This document shows positions 9,242 to 17,326 of a stretch of DNA of 64,000 bases, in pieces. Under the pieces are notes generated by a model. That model searched no databases, was not told where the DNA came from, and saw only the letters and a program-made list of their open reading frames with translations. This DNA comes from JANYCG01 sp031386665 (GTDB taxonomy: Bacteria > Pseudomonadota > Gammaproteobacteria > Burkholderiales > Burkholderiaceae_C). The stretch lies in assembly GCA_031386665.1 (NCBI GenBank), contig JANNCN010000124.1:45373-109372 (forward strand). The letters run 5' to 3'. How positions within the stretch are numbered: position 1 is the stretch's first letter; the number at the start of each line of letters is the position of its first letter. Position numbers and translations under genes: made by a program.

Positions 9242-11434
9242 ATGGCTTTCAAAAAAACACGGCATCGCGCTTGCCCTTTAGCGCTTTCAAGGCGGTCGGT
9301 TGACGTCAATCGTGTTACCCGCAAATCTGTGGGTTCATCGCTTGGCTTGGCCGTTGCCAACGCGCTGCTTTGGATGGCACCAGCGCCCATCGCATCGGCC
9401 CAAATGCTGCCCGATGTGGTGGTGAGTGCATCAAGAAGTGCGCAACGCAGTTTTGATGCGCCCGCTGCGGTGTCTGCCGTAGACCGCGAGACGATTGAAG
9501 CCGCCGGACCCCAAGTCAATTTGTCAGAATCTTTGAACCGTGTGCCCGGGCTGACCATTTTGAATCGGCAAAACTATGCCCAGGATTTGCAAGTGTCGAT
9601 CCGTGGCTTTGGTGCGCGTTCGGCGTTTGGCATACGTGGCATTCGCTTGCTGATTGACGGCATTCCAGCCACAACGCCCGACGGCCAGGGGCAGGGCTCG
9701 TCCATCAGTTTGACATCGACGGAGCGAATTGAGGTTTTGCGCGGACCACTGGCTTTGCTGTATGGCAATTCATCTGGCGGCGTCATTCAGGCCTTCACAC
9801 GCGATGCACCTGCCACGCCAGAATTCAGCGCGCAGTACTACCTGGGGTCTTACGGCCTGCGTCGTGCTGATGTGCAGCTGGCGGGCCGGGCGGGTGGCGT
9901 GGGGCTGGTCGCCGACTACAGCACGTTTGGCACCGACGGGTACCGGGACAACAGCCGAACCGAGCGCAAGCAGTTCAACGCCAAGCTGACTTTTGAGCCT
10001 GCGGACAAAACCCGTGTGAGCATGGTCTTCAACCAATTCGACATGCCCTTGGCGCAAGACCCCGTGGGCTTGACCGCTGCCCAGTGGGCTGCCAACGCTG
10101 CGCAGGCGGGCACCAATGCCGAGGCGCGCAACCTGCGCAAGATTGTTTTGCAAAACCAGTTGGGCAGCTCAGTGGTGCACACCTTGGACGCAGACCGTTC
10201 TGTGACGGGTCGGCTTTACTATGGCACCCGCGAAAACCTGGGCTTCCAGGCGCTGGGCGCTACCGGCGGCTGGGTGGGGCTGAACCGCGCTTATTATGGC
10301 GCGGGCCTTCAGTACAACCAGAGATCCAAAGTGGGCGACACCACAGTCAATTGGGTCGCAGGCTATGAATTTGACCTGTCCCGCGAGACGCGGCAAGCGG
10401 GGGCGGCGGTTCGCGGTGAAAAAACCAGCACCACCCGCAACGAGGTGAACCAAGCCGAAAACAGCGATTTTTTTGCCCAGGCTTCGGCATTGATCACCGA
10501 TAAAATTTCTGTGACTGGGGGGCTGCGGTCCAGCACCGTGAAATTTGCAAGTGACGACAATTATTTGTCCGATGGAAATGGGTCTGGGACCAACAGCTTC
10601 AGCGCGACCAGCCCGGTGTTAGGCGTGACGTGGCATGCCACTGACTCGCTGAATGTTTACGCCAACTATGGGCGCGGGTTCGAGAGCCCAACCTTGGCCG
10701 AAGTCGCTTACAACGGCACAGGCGTGCCCGGTTTCAATGCGCGTTTGAACGCCTCGACCAGCCAGCACTATGAGCTGGGCGCCAAATGGTTGCCCAATGC
10801 GCAATCCAGAGTGGACTTCACGGTTTACCAAATTGAATCGACCGATGAAATTGTGGTGCTGAGCAATACGGGCGGCAATTCGACCTTTAAAAACGCTCCA
10901 GGCACTTTGCGCAAAGGCTGGGAGCTTTACGCCAGCACCTTGCTGGGTGCCCATTGGCGCACCAGCCTGTCAGCGTCGCAGACCGATGCGAGCTATTCGC
11001 AGGCCTACATCAGCGGCACGACACCCGTGGCGGCAGGCAACAAAATTCCAGGTATTCCGCAAACCTTTTTGTTCGCAGACGTGACGTGGAAAAGCCAGGC
11101 CTATGCTGCCGCTGGTGCCACGGCGGGGGGCGCATCGGCCCAAAAGAGTGCGGCACTGGGCACCCAGGTCGGGCTGGAGTTAACGCAAGCGGGGCGATTG
11201 TTCGCCAACGACATCAACACCGTGTCTGCGGACGGCTACGCCACGGTCAACCTGCGTGCCAGCCATGGCTGGGCAACAGGCTTTGGCCTTCTAACAGCCT
11301 ATGCGCGCATTGACAATGCGACCGATCAAAGCTACGTGGGTTCCGTCATCGTGAACCAGGTGGCAGCGCAGTTTTTTGAACCTGCACCAGGCCGAAATTG
11401 GACGGCTGGCCTGCGCTTGACAGTGCCGCTTTAG
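9242..11434 (+). CDS. TonB-dependent outer-membrane receptor, substrate unknown
   Basis: Outer-membrane active transporter of 730 residues. It has a long leader with a signal peptide ending near Ala-Ser-Ala at about 51-53, then a TonB-box-like start (LPDVVVSASR). A plug domain follows (about 55-180) with LNRVPGLTILNR, a second segment SIRGFGARSAFG, and IEVLRGPLALLYGNSSGG. The rest is a beta-barrel. The start has the ribosome site GAGGAGA at 9231-9237. The plug resembles ferric-siderophore/catecholate receptors, but the substrate cannot be read from sequence. It converges on the P450 gene, with a strong hairpin between them. No Fur box or riboswitch is visible upstream. Confidence 0.88.
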   Translation: MAFKKTRHRACPLALSRRSVDVNRVTRKSVGSSLGLAVANALLWMAPAPIASAQMLPDVVVSASRSAQRSFDAPAAVSAVDRETIEAAGPQVNLSESLNRVPGLTILNRQNYAQDLQVSIRGFGARSAFGIRGIRLLIDGIPATTPDGQGQGSSISLTSTERIEVLRGPLALLYGNSSGGVIQAFTRDAPATPEFSAQYYLGSYGLRRADVQLAGRAGGVGLVADYSTFGTDGYRDNSRTERKQFNAKLTFEPADKTRVSMVFNQFDMPLAQDPVGLTAAQWAANAAQAGTNAEARNLRKIVLQNQLGSSVVHTLDADRSVTGRLYYGTRENLGFQALGATGGWVGLNRAYYGAGLQYNQRSKVGDTTVNWVAGYEFDLSRETRQAGAAVRGEKTSTTRNEVNQAENSDFFAQASALITDKISVTGGLRSSTVKFASDDNYLSDGNGSGTNSFSATSPVLGVTWHATDSLNVYANYGRGFESPTLAEVAYNGTGVPGFNARLNASTSQHYELGAKWLPNAQSRVDFTVYQIESTDEIVVLSNTGGNSTFKNAPGTLRKGWELYASTLLGAHWRTSLSASQTDASYSQAYISGTTPVAAGNKIPGIPQTFLFADVTWKSQAYAAAGATAGGASAQKSAALGTQVGLELTQAGRLFANDINTVSADGYATVNLRASHGWATGFGLLTAYARIDNATDQSYVGSVIVNQVAAQFFEPAPGRNWTAGLRLTVPL

Positions 11435-11452
11435 GGGCTGGGATGGCTGAAG

Positions 11453-11478
11453 TTTGCCTCAGGTCAATCTGAGGCAAA
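11453..11478. terminator. Bidirectional hairpin between convergent genes
   Basis: A perfect 10-bp stem (TTTGCCTCAG / CTGAGGCAAA) with a 6-nt loop lies between the TonB receptor stop and the end of the convergent P450 gene. There is no long T-run on either strand, so intrinsic termination is possible but not certain. Confidence 0.55.
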
Positions 11479-11531
11479 GCTGTGGCAGTGGGCAGAACAG
11501 CCTCAAGCTGAGGTCGTCTGAGACCCCCACA

Positions 11532-12788
11532 TCAGCCAGGCAAACGCACCGGCAAATGCGTGATGCCGCGCACGAAGTTTGACAGCAGGCGCTTGGGCGG
11601 GCCCATCACTTCGATGCTGTCGAAGCGGTTCAAAATTTCTTCCCACAAAATTTTGATCTGCATTTCGGCCAGGCGGTTGCCCACGCAGCGGTGAATGCCG
11701 AATCCAAATGACAGATGCTGGCGCGGCCTGGCACGGTCGATGATGAAGTCTGTGGGCCGCTCAATCGCCTCTTCGTCGCGGTTGCCAGACAGGTACCACA
11801 TCACGACTTTGTCGCCTTTTTTGATCTGCTTGCCGCCCAGTTCGGTGTCAGACAGGGCGGTACGGCGCATCATGGGCAAAGGTGTTTGCCAGCGGATGAT
11901 TTCGGGCACCATGCTGTCGACCAAGCTGTGGTTGGCGCGCAACTTGGCCCATTCAGATGGCGTGCGGCTCATTGCCAACACGCCGCCCGACATCGAATTG
12001 CGAGTCGTGTCGTTGCCCCCCACAATCAGCAGCACCAAGTTGCCCATGAATTCACGCGGTCCCATATTGCGGGTGGCTGGGTTGTGTGCCAGCATTGAAA
12101 TCAGGTCGTTGCCGGGTGGCGCGTTGACTCTGTCGTTCCACAATTTAGTGAAGTACACCAGCATTTTGCCAAGCTCCGCCATGCGGGCTTCTTGCGACTC
12201 TACCAATCCATCAATTTCTGGCACTGAGGTGGCCACGTCTGACCACCAGGTCAACAGTTTGCGGTCTTCAAACGGAAAGTCAAACAAAGTGGCCAGCATC
12301 ATGGTGGTCAGCTCAATGGACACTCGCTCGACCCAATTGAAGGTTTCGTTACGGGGCAGGCCGTCCAGCACTTTGCAGGTGCGCTCACGGATGGTGGCCT
12401 CCATTGTGGCCAAATTGTCCGGTGCCACGATGGGGCTGACGCTTTTGCGCTGCTCGTCGTGTTTGGGTTGGTCCATGGCGATGAACATCTGAAGGCGCTG
12501 TTCCATGGGTGCATCAAATAATGCAATGCCGCCCTGCGACCAGTCCGACGAGTAAATGCCGTGGCTGGTGTCCACCTGCATGATGTCTTTGTACTTGGTG
12601 ACTGACCAATACGGGCCGTAGCGCGGGCTGTCGTAGTAGTGCACCGGGTCGTCGCGGCGCAGACGTTCAAAAAAGTGCTCAACCGTGTCGTTTTGAAACC
12701 AAAACGGGTTGCTCATGTCGATTTCTTCAAGCGGCATGGCAAAAGCTTCGTCGCGGCCGTAGTCGCGTAGGGGTATCGAAAGATCCAT
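11532..12788 (-). CDS. Cytochrome P450, CYP153-like (probable alkane/fatty-acid hydroxylase)
   Basis: Soluble class-I P450 monooxygenase of 418 residues. The haem-binding loop FGFGIHRCVG has Cys368 as thiolate ligand. The I-helix oxygen-activation motif is GGNDTTRN at about 257-264, and the K-helix EIIR at 296-299. The combination of VGGNDTTRN with FGFGIHRCVGNRLAEMQ is characteristic of CYP153, whose members hydroxylate terminal carbons of alkanes and fatty acids. The start has AAGGAGA upstream. The electron-donor ferredoxin is encoded 24 bp upstream on the same strand. No ferredoxin reductase lies next to them, unlike many CYP153 operons. CYP153 is an inference from motifs; P450 is certain. 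Confidence 0.93.
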   Translation of the reverse strand: MDLSIPLRDYGRDEAFAMPLEEIDMSNPFWFQNDTVEHFFERLRRDDPVHYYDSPRYGPYWSVTKYKDIMQVDTSHGIYSSDWSQGGIALFDAPMEQRLQMFIAMDQPKHDEQRKSVSPIVAPDNLATMEATIRERTCKVLDGLPRNETFNWVERVSIELTTMMLATLFDFPFEDRKLLTWWSDVATSVPEIDGLVESQEARMAELGKMLVYFTKLWNDRVNAPPGNDLISMLAHNPATRNMGPREFMGNLVLLIVGGNDTTRNSMSGGVLAMSRTPSEWAKLRANHSLVDSMVPEIIRWQTPLPMMRRTALSDTELGGKQIKKGDKVVMWYLSGNRDEEAIERPTDFIIDRARPRQHLSFGFGIHRCVGNRLAEMQIKILWEEILNRFDSIEVMGPPKRLLSNFVRGITHLPVRLPG

Positions 12789-12812
12789 AGCAGTTCTCCT
12801 TGACTTGGGCGT

Positions 12813-13133
12813 TCAGTGCTGACCGTTGGGCATGCTGACGACCAGGCCGTCCAGCGCGTCGGTGATTTCAATCTGGCAGGCCAAGCGCGAATTGGGTTGG
12901 GTAGCGGCGGCAAAGTCCAGCATGTCTTCTTCCATTTTGGACTGTGGCCCAAGCTTGTTTTGCCATGGCAGCGTGATGTAAACGTGGCAGGTGGCGCAGG
13001 CGCAGCTTCCGCCACAGTCGGCGTCAATGCCGGGTACGTTGTTGTCGATGGCGGCGCGCATCAGGGACAAACCGGTTTCGGCGGCCACGGTGTGCTGGGT
13101 GCCGTTGAATTCAATGAAGGTGACTTGAGGCAT
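12813..13133 (-). CDS. 2Fe-2S ferredoxin (adrenodoxin/putidaredoxin type), P450 partner
   Basis: Electron carrier of 106 residues that probably passes electrons from a ferredoxin reductase to the adjacent P450. The cluster ligands follow the vertebrate/bacterial P450-ferredoxin spacing: Cys40, Cys46, Cys49 and Cys86 (DCGGSCACATCH, then LACQI). An extra Cys44 lies in the loop. It is the first gene of a two-gene unit with the P450 (24-bp gap). The reductase must be encoded elsewhere. Confidence 0.93.
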   Translation of the reverse strand: MPQVTFIEFNGTQHTVAAETGLSLMRAAIDNNVPGIDADCGGSCACATCHVYITLPWQNKLGPQSKMEEDMLDFAAATQPNSRLACQIEITDALDGLVVSMPNGQH

Positions 13134-13475
13134 GGTGTGACAAAGCTGAGGTTGGAGCGGTTCAGGGGCATGAAAAATGAAACAAAATGCTAATCGGGCT
13201 TCGGAATTTTGGCAATCGATTGGGAGACACGATTGCGGCTCAAGCGCCCAAAATCCGGGCTTGCGTCGCCTTGCTTCAACTCGCGCCAGCCTGCGCTACC
13301 GCGTTTTGGGCCTGAAAATCAAAAAAGAACCTGCAGGTTCTTTTTTTTAAAATTCGGACCAAAAAACGCGAAATATGAACAAAATAGGCCTCTATCTCTC
13401 TAATTTATTCAATAGTTTGCTATTAAATAAGTAGCAATCTAAGGCTAAGGCTAAGGCTAAGGCTAAGGCTAAGGC
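13134..13475. other. 342-bp gap holding copy A and a hexamer repeat
   Basis: This is the space between the ferredoxin start and the proQ-like gene end. Apart from composite element A and the AAGGCT tandem repeat, I see no open frame with a plausible start and no RNA gene. The 13134-13320 part should hold the promoter of the ferredoxin-P450 unit (minus strand), but no clear -35/-10 pair stands out. Confidence 0.5.
13321..13436 (+). repeat. Composite repeat element, copy A (palindrome plus 60-bp core)
   Basis: The palindrome at 13321-13346 (A-run, GAACCTGCAGGTTC, T-run to 13348) is followed after 28 bp by the 60-bp core at 13377-13436. The core begins GAACAAAATAGGCCTCTA and ends with a small hairpin (TGCTATTAAATAAGTAGCA). 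The same order and spacing recur at 14405-14520 and 28548-28664. The total is 116 bp. The palindrome also has the form of an intrinsic terminator in both directions. It lies downstream of the minus-strand proQ-like gene. Confidence 0.85.
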
Positions 13476-13476
13476 T
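13441..13476 (+). repeat. Hexamer tandem repeat (AAGGCT x6)
   Basis: Six perfect AAGGCT units. The last base is shared with the stop codon of the minus-strand proQ-like gene. The length is divisible by six and likely prone to slippage. It lies between repeat copy A and the gene. Confidence 0.9.
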
Positions 13477-14258
13477 CAACCCCGCCCGGCAATCGCCTGT
13501 TTCACCTCATGCAGGCTCATGCCATACATATCGGCAAACTCTTCGGCCGACGTGCCACTGGCCTGGTAGGCTTTGAACAGGGCCTCGTGCCGCGCCAGGC
13601 GCTGCGACTGCTCAGCCAAAACTTGCTGCAAAACGGGGTGGGCGTCGTCAGGGGCGACCAAAAGGCGGGCCAAATAGTCTTGCGCAGACAGGCCAGACGC
13701 GACAAAAGCTTGCGTCACTTGTTTGTGCAATTGCGGAGTCAGGTCGTCGGTGCTGCGGTTTTGGCGACGACGGTGCAGTTCCATGATGGACAGGTAAATG
13801 TGCTCTGGTGCCACTGGGTCGCCAGCCAGCCCTTGCAAGTCAAAACGCGGTTTGCCCGCCGCCACGCTTTGCAAATAGCGGGTGGAGCGGGTGTGCACTC
13901 CCAAGGCCGTTTTGAGCGTGTCGCGCTGAAAGTCATCTGGGTGCAGAGCCAACAGCTCCTGGAAAACGCCTAATTTAAGCGGCAAAAACTGTGCGCCAAA
14001 CAGCTTGGGGTAAAGCCCGAAGAGTTTTTCGAGGACGGGTCGAGCGTCTACTGATTTGGGGACTTTTTTGGCGCTCGGTTTAGAAGCCGTTTTAGCGGCT
14101 GTTTCTGCGGCTGTTTCAGCGACCGCTTCAGCGGCGGTTCCGGCGACCGTCGGGGCGTCTGCGGAAATCAGTGCGGCATCAATAGCGCCCCTGGCGTCTT
14201 TGGCGTCATTGGCAGCAGGAGCCACCAAGTTGTCTGGGTCTGTGGTAGGGCTTGTCAT
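13476..14258 (-). CDS. ProQ/FinO-domain RNA chaperone-like protein
   Basis: Probable small-RNA-binding protein of 260 residues. The N-terminal ~75 residues are low complexity and alanine-rich (AEAVAETAAETAAKTASKP) with basic patches (SAKKVPKS). The ProQ/FinO domain follows: VLEKLFGLYPKLF, PLKLGVFQELLALHPDD, then the GVHTRSTRYLQSVAAG segment, typical of RNA-chaperone ProQ domains. The C-terminal half is helical and unassigned. ATG at 14258 is used; a TTG at 14279 in the same frame is a weaker alternative. The gene is bracketed by inverted copies A and B of a composite repeat, and its end abuts the hexamer repeat. Family firm, targets unknown. Confidence 0.85.
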   Translation of the reverse strand: MTSPTTDPDNLVAPAANDAKDARGAIDAALISADAPTVAGTAAEAVAETAAETAAKTASKPSAKKVPKSVDARPVLEKLFGLYPKLFGAQFLPLKLGVFQELLALHPDDFQRDTLKTALGVHTRSTRYLQSVAAGKPRFDLQGLAGDPVAPEHIYLSIMELHRRRQNRSTDDLTPQLHKQVTQAFVASGLSAQDYLARLLVAPDDAHPVLQQVLAEQSQRLARHEALFKAYQASGTSAEEFADMYGMSLHEVKQAIAGRG

Positions 14259-14404
14259 TGTTTTTGAATAATAGGTCAAGCCTTGATTGTCGGTTGTGTT
14301 GCGGCCTCATTCTGGGCAACGGAGTCCGTTGTTGGTGGCGGGTCGCCACAGAAGGGTTGGAAGGCGCGAAACAGCATCAAACTTTGTCAAAATTTGTCAA
14401 AATT

Positions 14405-14520
14405 TGCTATAATTTATGTAGCAAACTATGTATATTTTACGAGAACTAGAGGTTTATTTTATTCACATTTTGAGCAAATTTGGGCATTTTGATAAAAAAA
14501 GAACCTGCAGGTTCTTTTTT
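14405..14520 (-). repeat. Composite repeat element, copy B (inverted relative to copy A)
   Basis: On the minus strand the order is palindrome (14494-14520), 29-bp spacer, then core (14405-14464), the same layout as copy A and also 116 bp. The palindrome core GAACCTGCAGGTTC is identical to copy A. Its T-run touches the stop codon (14520-14522) of the DUF3108 gene, so it probably also terminates that transcript. The core contains the small hairpin TGCTATAATTTATGTAGCA. Confidence 0.85.
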
Positions 14521-15884
14521 CAATTTTTCCCTGTTTTTGGTGGCAAACCGGTATCAGGTGCTGCTCCTTGTTCAATTCGCTCGACCAGCAGATCCACAAA
14601 GTTGTCTTCACCTAAGCTGATGCGAACCCGCACCGGCAGGTACTGCAAGCTTGGGGCAAACCACATTTCAGCCGAAATCGGACCGCGCGGGTTGGCCAGC
14701 GGGCGGGGTTTGAGTTGAAAGGCCTGCACCGTGCCAAGCTCGGGGGTTTGCAAAGCGTGCGGGCCTGAGACGTCATAGGTCCAGACGTCCATGCCGCCCG
14801 GCCGTGCCAGCCAAAGCTGGATGGCTGCACCGGCTTGCAGCCTTTCGCGCCCACTCGAGAAGCGTCGACTCAGCTCGACAAACTGGCTGGCCGTGTCTTG
14901 CACCGTGCTGGGCTGCGCCGTCAGACCACCATTTTGAAAGCGAACTTGGGCACCGTCAAAACCCACACGGCGCACGTTGCCGGGCAGTTTCTCTTCGTAA
15001 ATTTGAGGCACCAGCCCCCCGTCGGTCATCTGACCTTGGCTGGTCATGGACAGCACAATAAAGCTCGATAGGAGCAAATCGAGCCGGACTTGGTAGCGGG
15101 GTTGAGAGCGACTTGGGTTGCTGGGTGGATTGCCAGTGTCTGTGGCGATGGTCGAGCCGAATGGGGCAGCCGGTGGCGCATTGAGTGGTTTGGCGGCGTC
15201 GGTTTCAGGCGCGACGCCTTGCGCGGTCTCGCGTGCAGTGTCGCGTGCAGTTTCGCGCACGGTCTCGCGCTGCCATTGCACGCGGGCGCTGCCATTGAGT
15301 TCGCCACGGTAGTTGCCTGTCAGGCGGTAAGTCAAACGGGTGTCGGGTGGCCAGCCGTCACCGGTCTGGGCAGCGGCAGCCGAGCTGGGTGATGTGGAGG
15401 GCACAGCTTGCGTTATCGATGTTGGCGCGTCAGATGCGGCAAGATGGGGCGCAATGGCCAAATTGGACACGCCGTTCGCAACGGTGCCTGCGCCGATTGA
15501 TGCGGTAGCAGCAGACGCCGATGCGGCTGCCTCTGGCACAGGGGCGCCGGGGGTTTCAGCTTGCGCCACCTTGCCTTCGTCGACAGTGGGTGGTGGCAGA
15601 GTTGGCGCGGCGGGTTGCGAATCTACCGGGTTCGGCAGCCGCACGGCTTGGGTGACGGGGTTACCAGCGGTCGATTTTTTGGGGCGCGATTGGGCTGCTG
15701 GTGCGACTTTGGCGACTGCTGGCGCAATCGGGACGCGGGTTTGCTCAATCAGCCGGGTGAAAAGCGGATCCGTCATGCGCTGCAGGGGCTCGCCTGCGCT
15801 CAGTTGGTTTGACAGCCAGGACAAACCCGCCCAGTGCAACAGCAGCACCAAGCCCAGCAAGGCAATCAGGGCCTTCAATTTCAT
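14520..15884 (-). CDS. DUF3108 protein with long proline/alanine linker
   Basis: Exported or membrane-anchored protein of about 454 residues, function unknown. An N-terminal hydrophobic anchor (LKALIALLGLVLLLHWAGL) is followed by a Pro/Ala/Ser-rich linker of roughly 130 residues. The C-terminal half fits DUF3108: LTYRLTGNYRGELNG, then LDLLLSSFIVLSMTSQGQ and WFAPSLQYLPVRVRI. ATG 15884 is preferred over TTG 15890. Within the domain a 12-bp DNA repeat adds an Arg-Glu-Thr-Ala-type run that interrupts the family pattern. The gene ends in the T-run of repeat copy B. DUF3108 proteins are beta-rich and often periplasmic, but no activity is established. Confidence 0.8.
   Translation of the reverse strand: MKLKALIALLGLVLLLHWAGLSWLSNQLSAGEPLQRMTDPLFTRLIEQTRVPIAPAVAKVAPAAQSRPKKSTAGNPVTQAVRLPNPVDSQPAAPTLPPPTVDEGKVAQAETPGAPVPEAAASASAATASIGAGTVANGVSNLAIAPHLAASDAPTSITQAVPSTSPSSAAAAQTGDGWPPDTRLTYRLTGNYRGELNGSARVQWQRETVRETARDTARETAQGVAPETDAAKPLNAPPAAPFGSTIATDTGNPPSNPSRSQPRYQVRLDLLLSSFIVLSMTSQGQMTDGGLVPQIYEEKLPGNVRRVGFDGAQVRFQNGGLTAQPSTVQDTASQFVELSRRFSSGRERLQAGAAIQLWLARPGGMDVWTYDVSGPHALQTPELGTVQAFQLKPRPLANPRGPISAEMWFAPSLQYLPVRVRISLGEDNFVDLLVERIEQGAAPDTGLPPKTGKN
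15226..15273. repeat. 12-bp tandem repeat inside the DUF3108 gene (x4)
   Basis: Four imperfect 12-bp units on the minus strand encode a repeated Arg-(Glu/Asp)-Thr-(Ala/Val) tetrapeptide (RETVRETARDTARETA). The length is a multiple of three, so copy-number change keeps frame. Confidence 0.75.
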
Positions 15885-16018
15885 CGGCAATCGCGCGCTA
15901 ACTTGGACTTGTCACGCCAATCTGATACCGTCATGGCGAGGTGCCTTGCGGCCAAGGGATTGGCCATGTCGGGTGCGCACGGTGTCGGGTTCATCACTTA
16001 CTTTAGTCCATTTCTACC

Positions 16019-17305
16019 ATGTCAAAACCTATTCAAACCGATCTGGCCGCGCCTCGCTTTGTGTCGATGGCGCAACTTCTGGGTGCCATTTTGCTTGTGT
16101 CCGGATGTGCCGCGTTCACCAGCCCCGCCAATGCGCCAGGCCAGTCCAGTCAGGCCAGCCCCAGCGCTGTGCAACTTGGGCCGCGCCCTTACTTTTTGGT
16201 CAATGACATGGCGGACGGGCCGCTCAAAGCCAAGCTGCAAAGTTGCTCTAACGGGCCGTTTGAAAAAACCGCGTTCTCCATTGGCCACCGGGGTGCGGCC
16301 ATGATGTTTCCTGAGCACACCAAGGAGTCCTACGAAGCCGCCGCGCGCATGGGTGCAGGCATTGTCGAGTGTGATGTCACCTTCACCAAAGACCAGGCGT
16401 TGGTTTGCCGCCATGCGCAAAACGATTTGCACACCACGACCAATATTTTGGCAACGCCCTTGGCAGCCAAATGCACCCGGGGTTTCACGCCATTTGACCC
16501 CGTCAAAAACTCGCCCGCTTCAGCAGAATGCCGCACCAGCGACATCACTTTGGCCGAATTCAAGACACTTCGCGGCAAGATGGATGCATCTAACCCCAAA
16601 GCCCGCACAGTCGAAGAGTACATGGGTGGTACCGCCACCTGGCGGACTGATTTGTACAGTGGCCCAACCAGCGGAACTTTGCTGACGCATGCTGAAAGCA
16701 TTGCCTTGTTCCAAAAGCTCGGCGTCAAAATGACCCCTGAACTTAAATCTGCCAGCGTCGCCATGCCGTTTGACGGCTTCACCCAAGCGCAGTACGCGCA
16801 AAAGATGGTGGACGAATACAAGGCGGCAGGCGTTCGGCCGGACCAGGTGTTTGCACAGTCCTTCAACAAGAACGACGTGCTGTACTGGGTTCAAAACGAA
16901 CCTGCATTTGGCAAGCAGGCGGTGTTTTTGGACGAGGCCAACAGCGTCAAAGACTTGCCTGATCTGGCCAAACTGCAAAGCTACAAAGCCCAGGGCATTC
17001 AAATTGTGGCGCCCCCGTTGTTTGCCTTGCTGGATGCTCAAAACGGCAAAATTGTGCCATCTGCGTACGCGCGCAACGCGCAGCAAGCAGGCCTCGGAAT
17101 CATCACCTGGACACTGGAGCGATCTGGCATTTTGGCCAGCGGAAAACCTGGCTGGTACTACCAAAGTTTCAATTCGGCCATTCAACGCGAAGGCGACATG
17201 ATGCAGGTACTGGACGTGCTGGCGAAAGACGTCGGCATTTTGGGTATTTTTTCGGATTGGCCCGCGACTGTGACTTATTACGCCAATTGCATGGGGTTGA
17301 AGTAG
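16019..17305 (+). CDS. Glycerophosphodiester phosphodiesterase, lipoprotein
   Basis: Hydrolyses glycerophosphodiesters to glycerol-3-phosphate and an alcohol; probably periplasmic. It has 428 residues. The N-terminal signal ends in a lipobox-like LVSGC (Cys30), suggesting a lipid anchor. GDPD motifs are IGHRG (His90-Arg91), PEHT (99-101), VECDV (Glu118, Asp120) and the second catalytic histidine CRHA (His132). It is longer than GlpQ, with an insertion at about 140-230. Upstream, TTGTCAC at 15909-15915 followed by a poor second repeat gives only a weak Pho-box candidate. It converges with the DUF1003 gene 21 bp away. Confidence 0.9.
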   Translation: MSKPIQTDLAAPRFVSMAQLLGAILLVSGCAAFTSPANAPGQSSQASPSAVQLGPRPYFLVNDMADGPLKAKLQSCSNGPFEKTAFSIGHRGAAMMFPEHTKESYEAAARMGAGIVECDVTFTKDQALVCRHAQNDLHTTTNILATPLAAKCTRGFTPFDPVKNSPASAECRTSDITLAEFKTLRGKMDASNPKARTVEEYMGGTATWRTDLYSGPTSGTLLTHAESIALFQKLGVKMTPELKSASVAMPFDGFTQAQYAQKMVDEYKAAGVRPDQVFAQSFNKNDVLYWVQNEPAFGKQAVFLDEANSVKDLPDLAKLQSYKAQGIQIVAPPLFALLDAQNGKIVPSAYARNAQQAGLGIITWTLERSGILASGKPGWYYQSFNSAIQREGDMMQVLDVLAKDVGILGIFSDWPATVTYYANCMGLK

Positions 17306-17326
17306 CAGGGTGATCTGGTGACGCGA

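Noticed and set aside
13441..13476. Possible CRISPR array
   Set aside because: Units are six bases without spacers. No cas genes in the window.
13321..14520. Calling the proQ region a transposon
   Set aside because: No transposase and no visible target-site duplication. The inverted repeats are reported as a finding only.
15340..16206. 288-codon frame on the plus strand opposite the DUF3108 gene and into the GDPD start
   Set aside because: Low-complexity product that overlaps two better genes. DUF3108 pattern and signal peptide support the minus frame.
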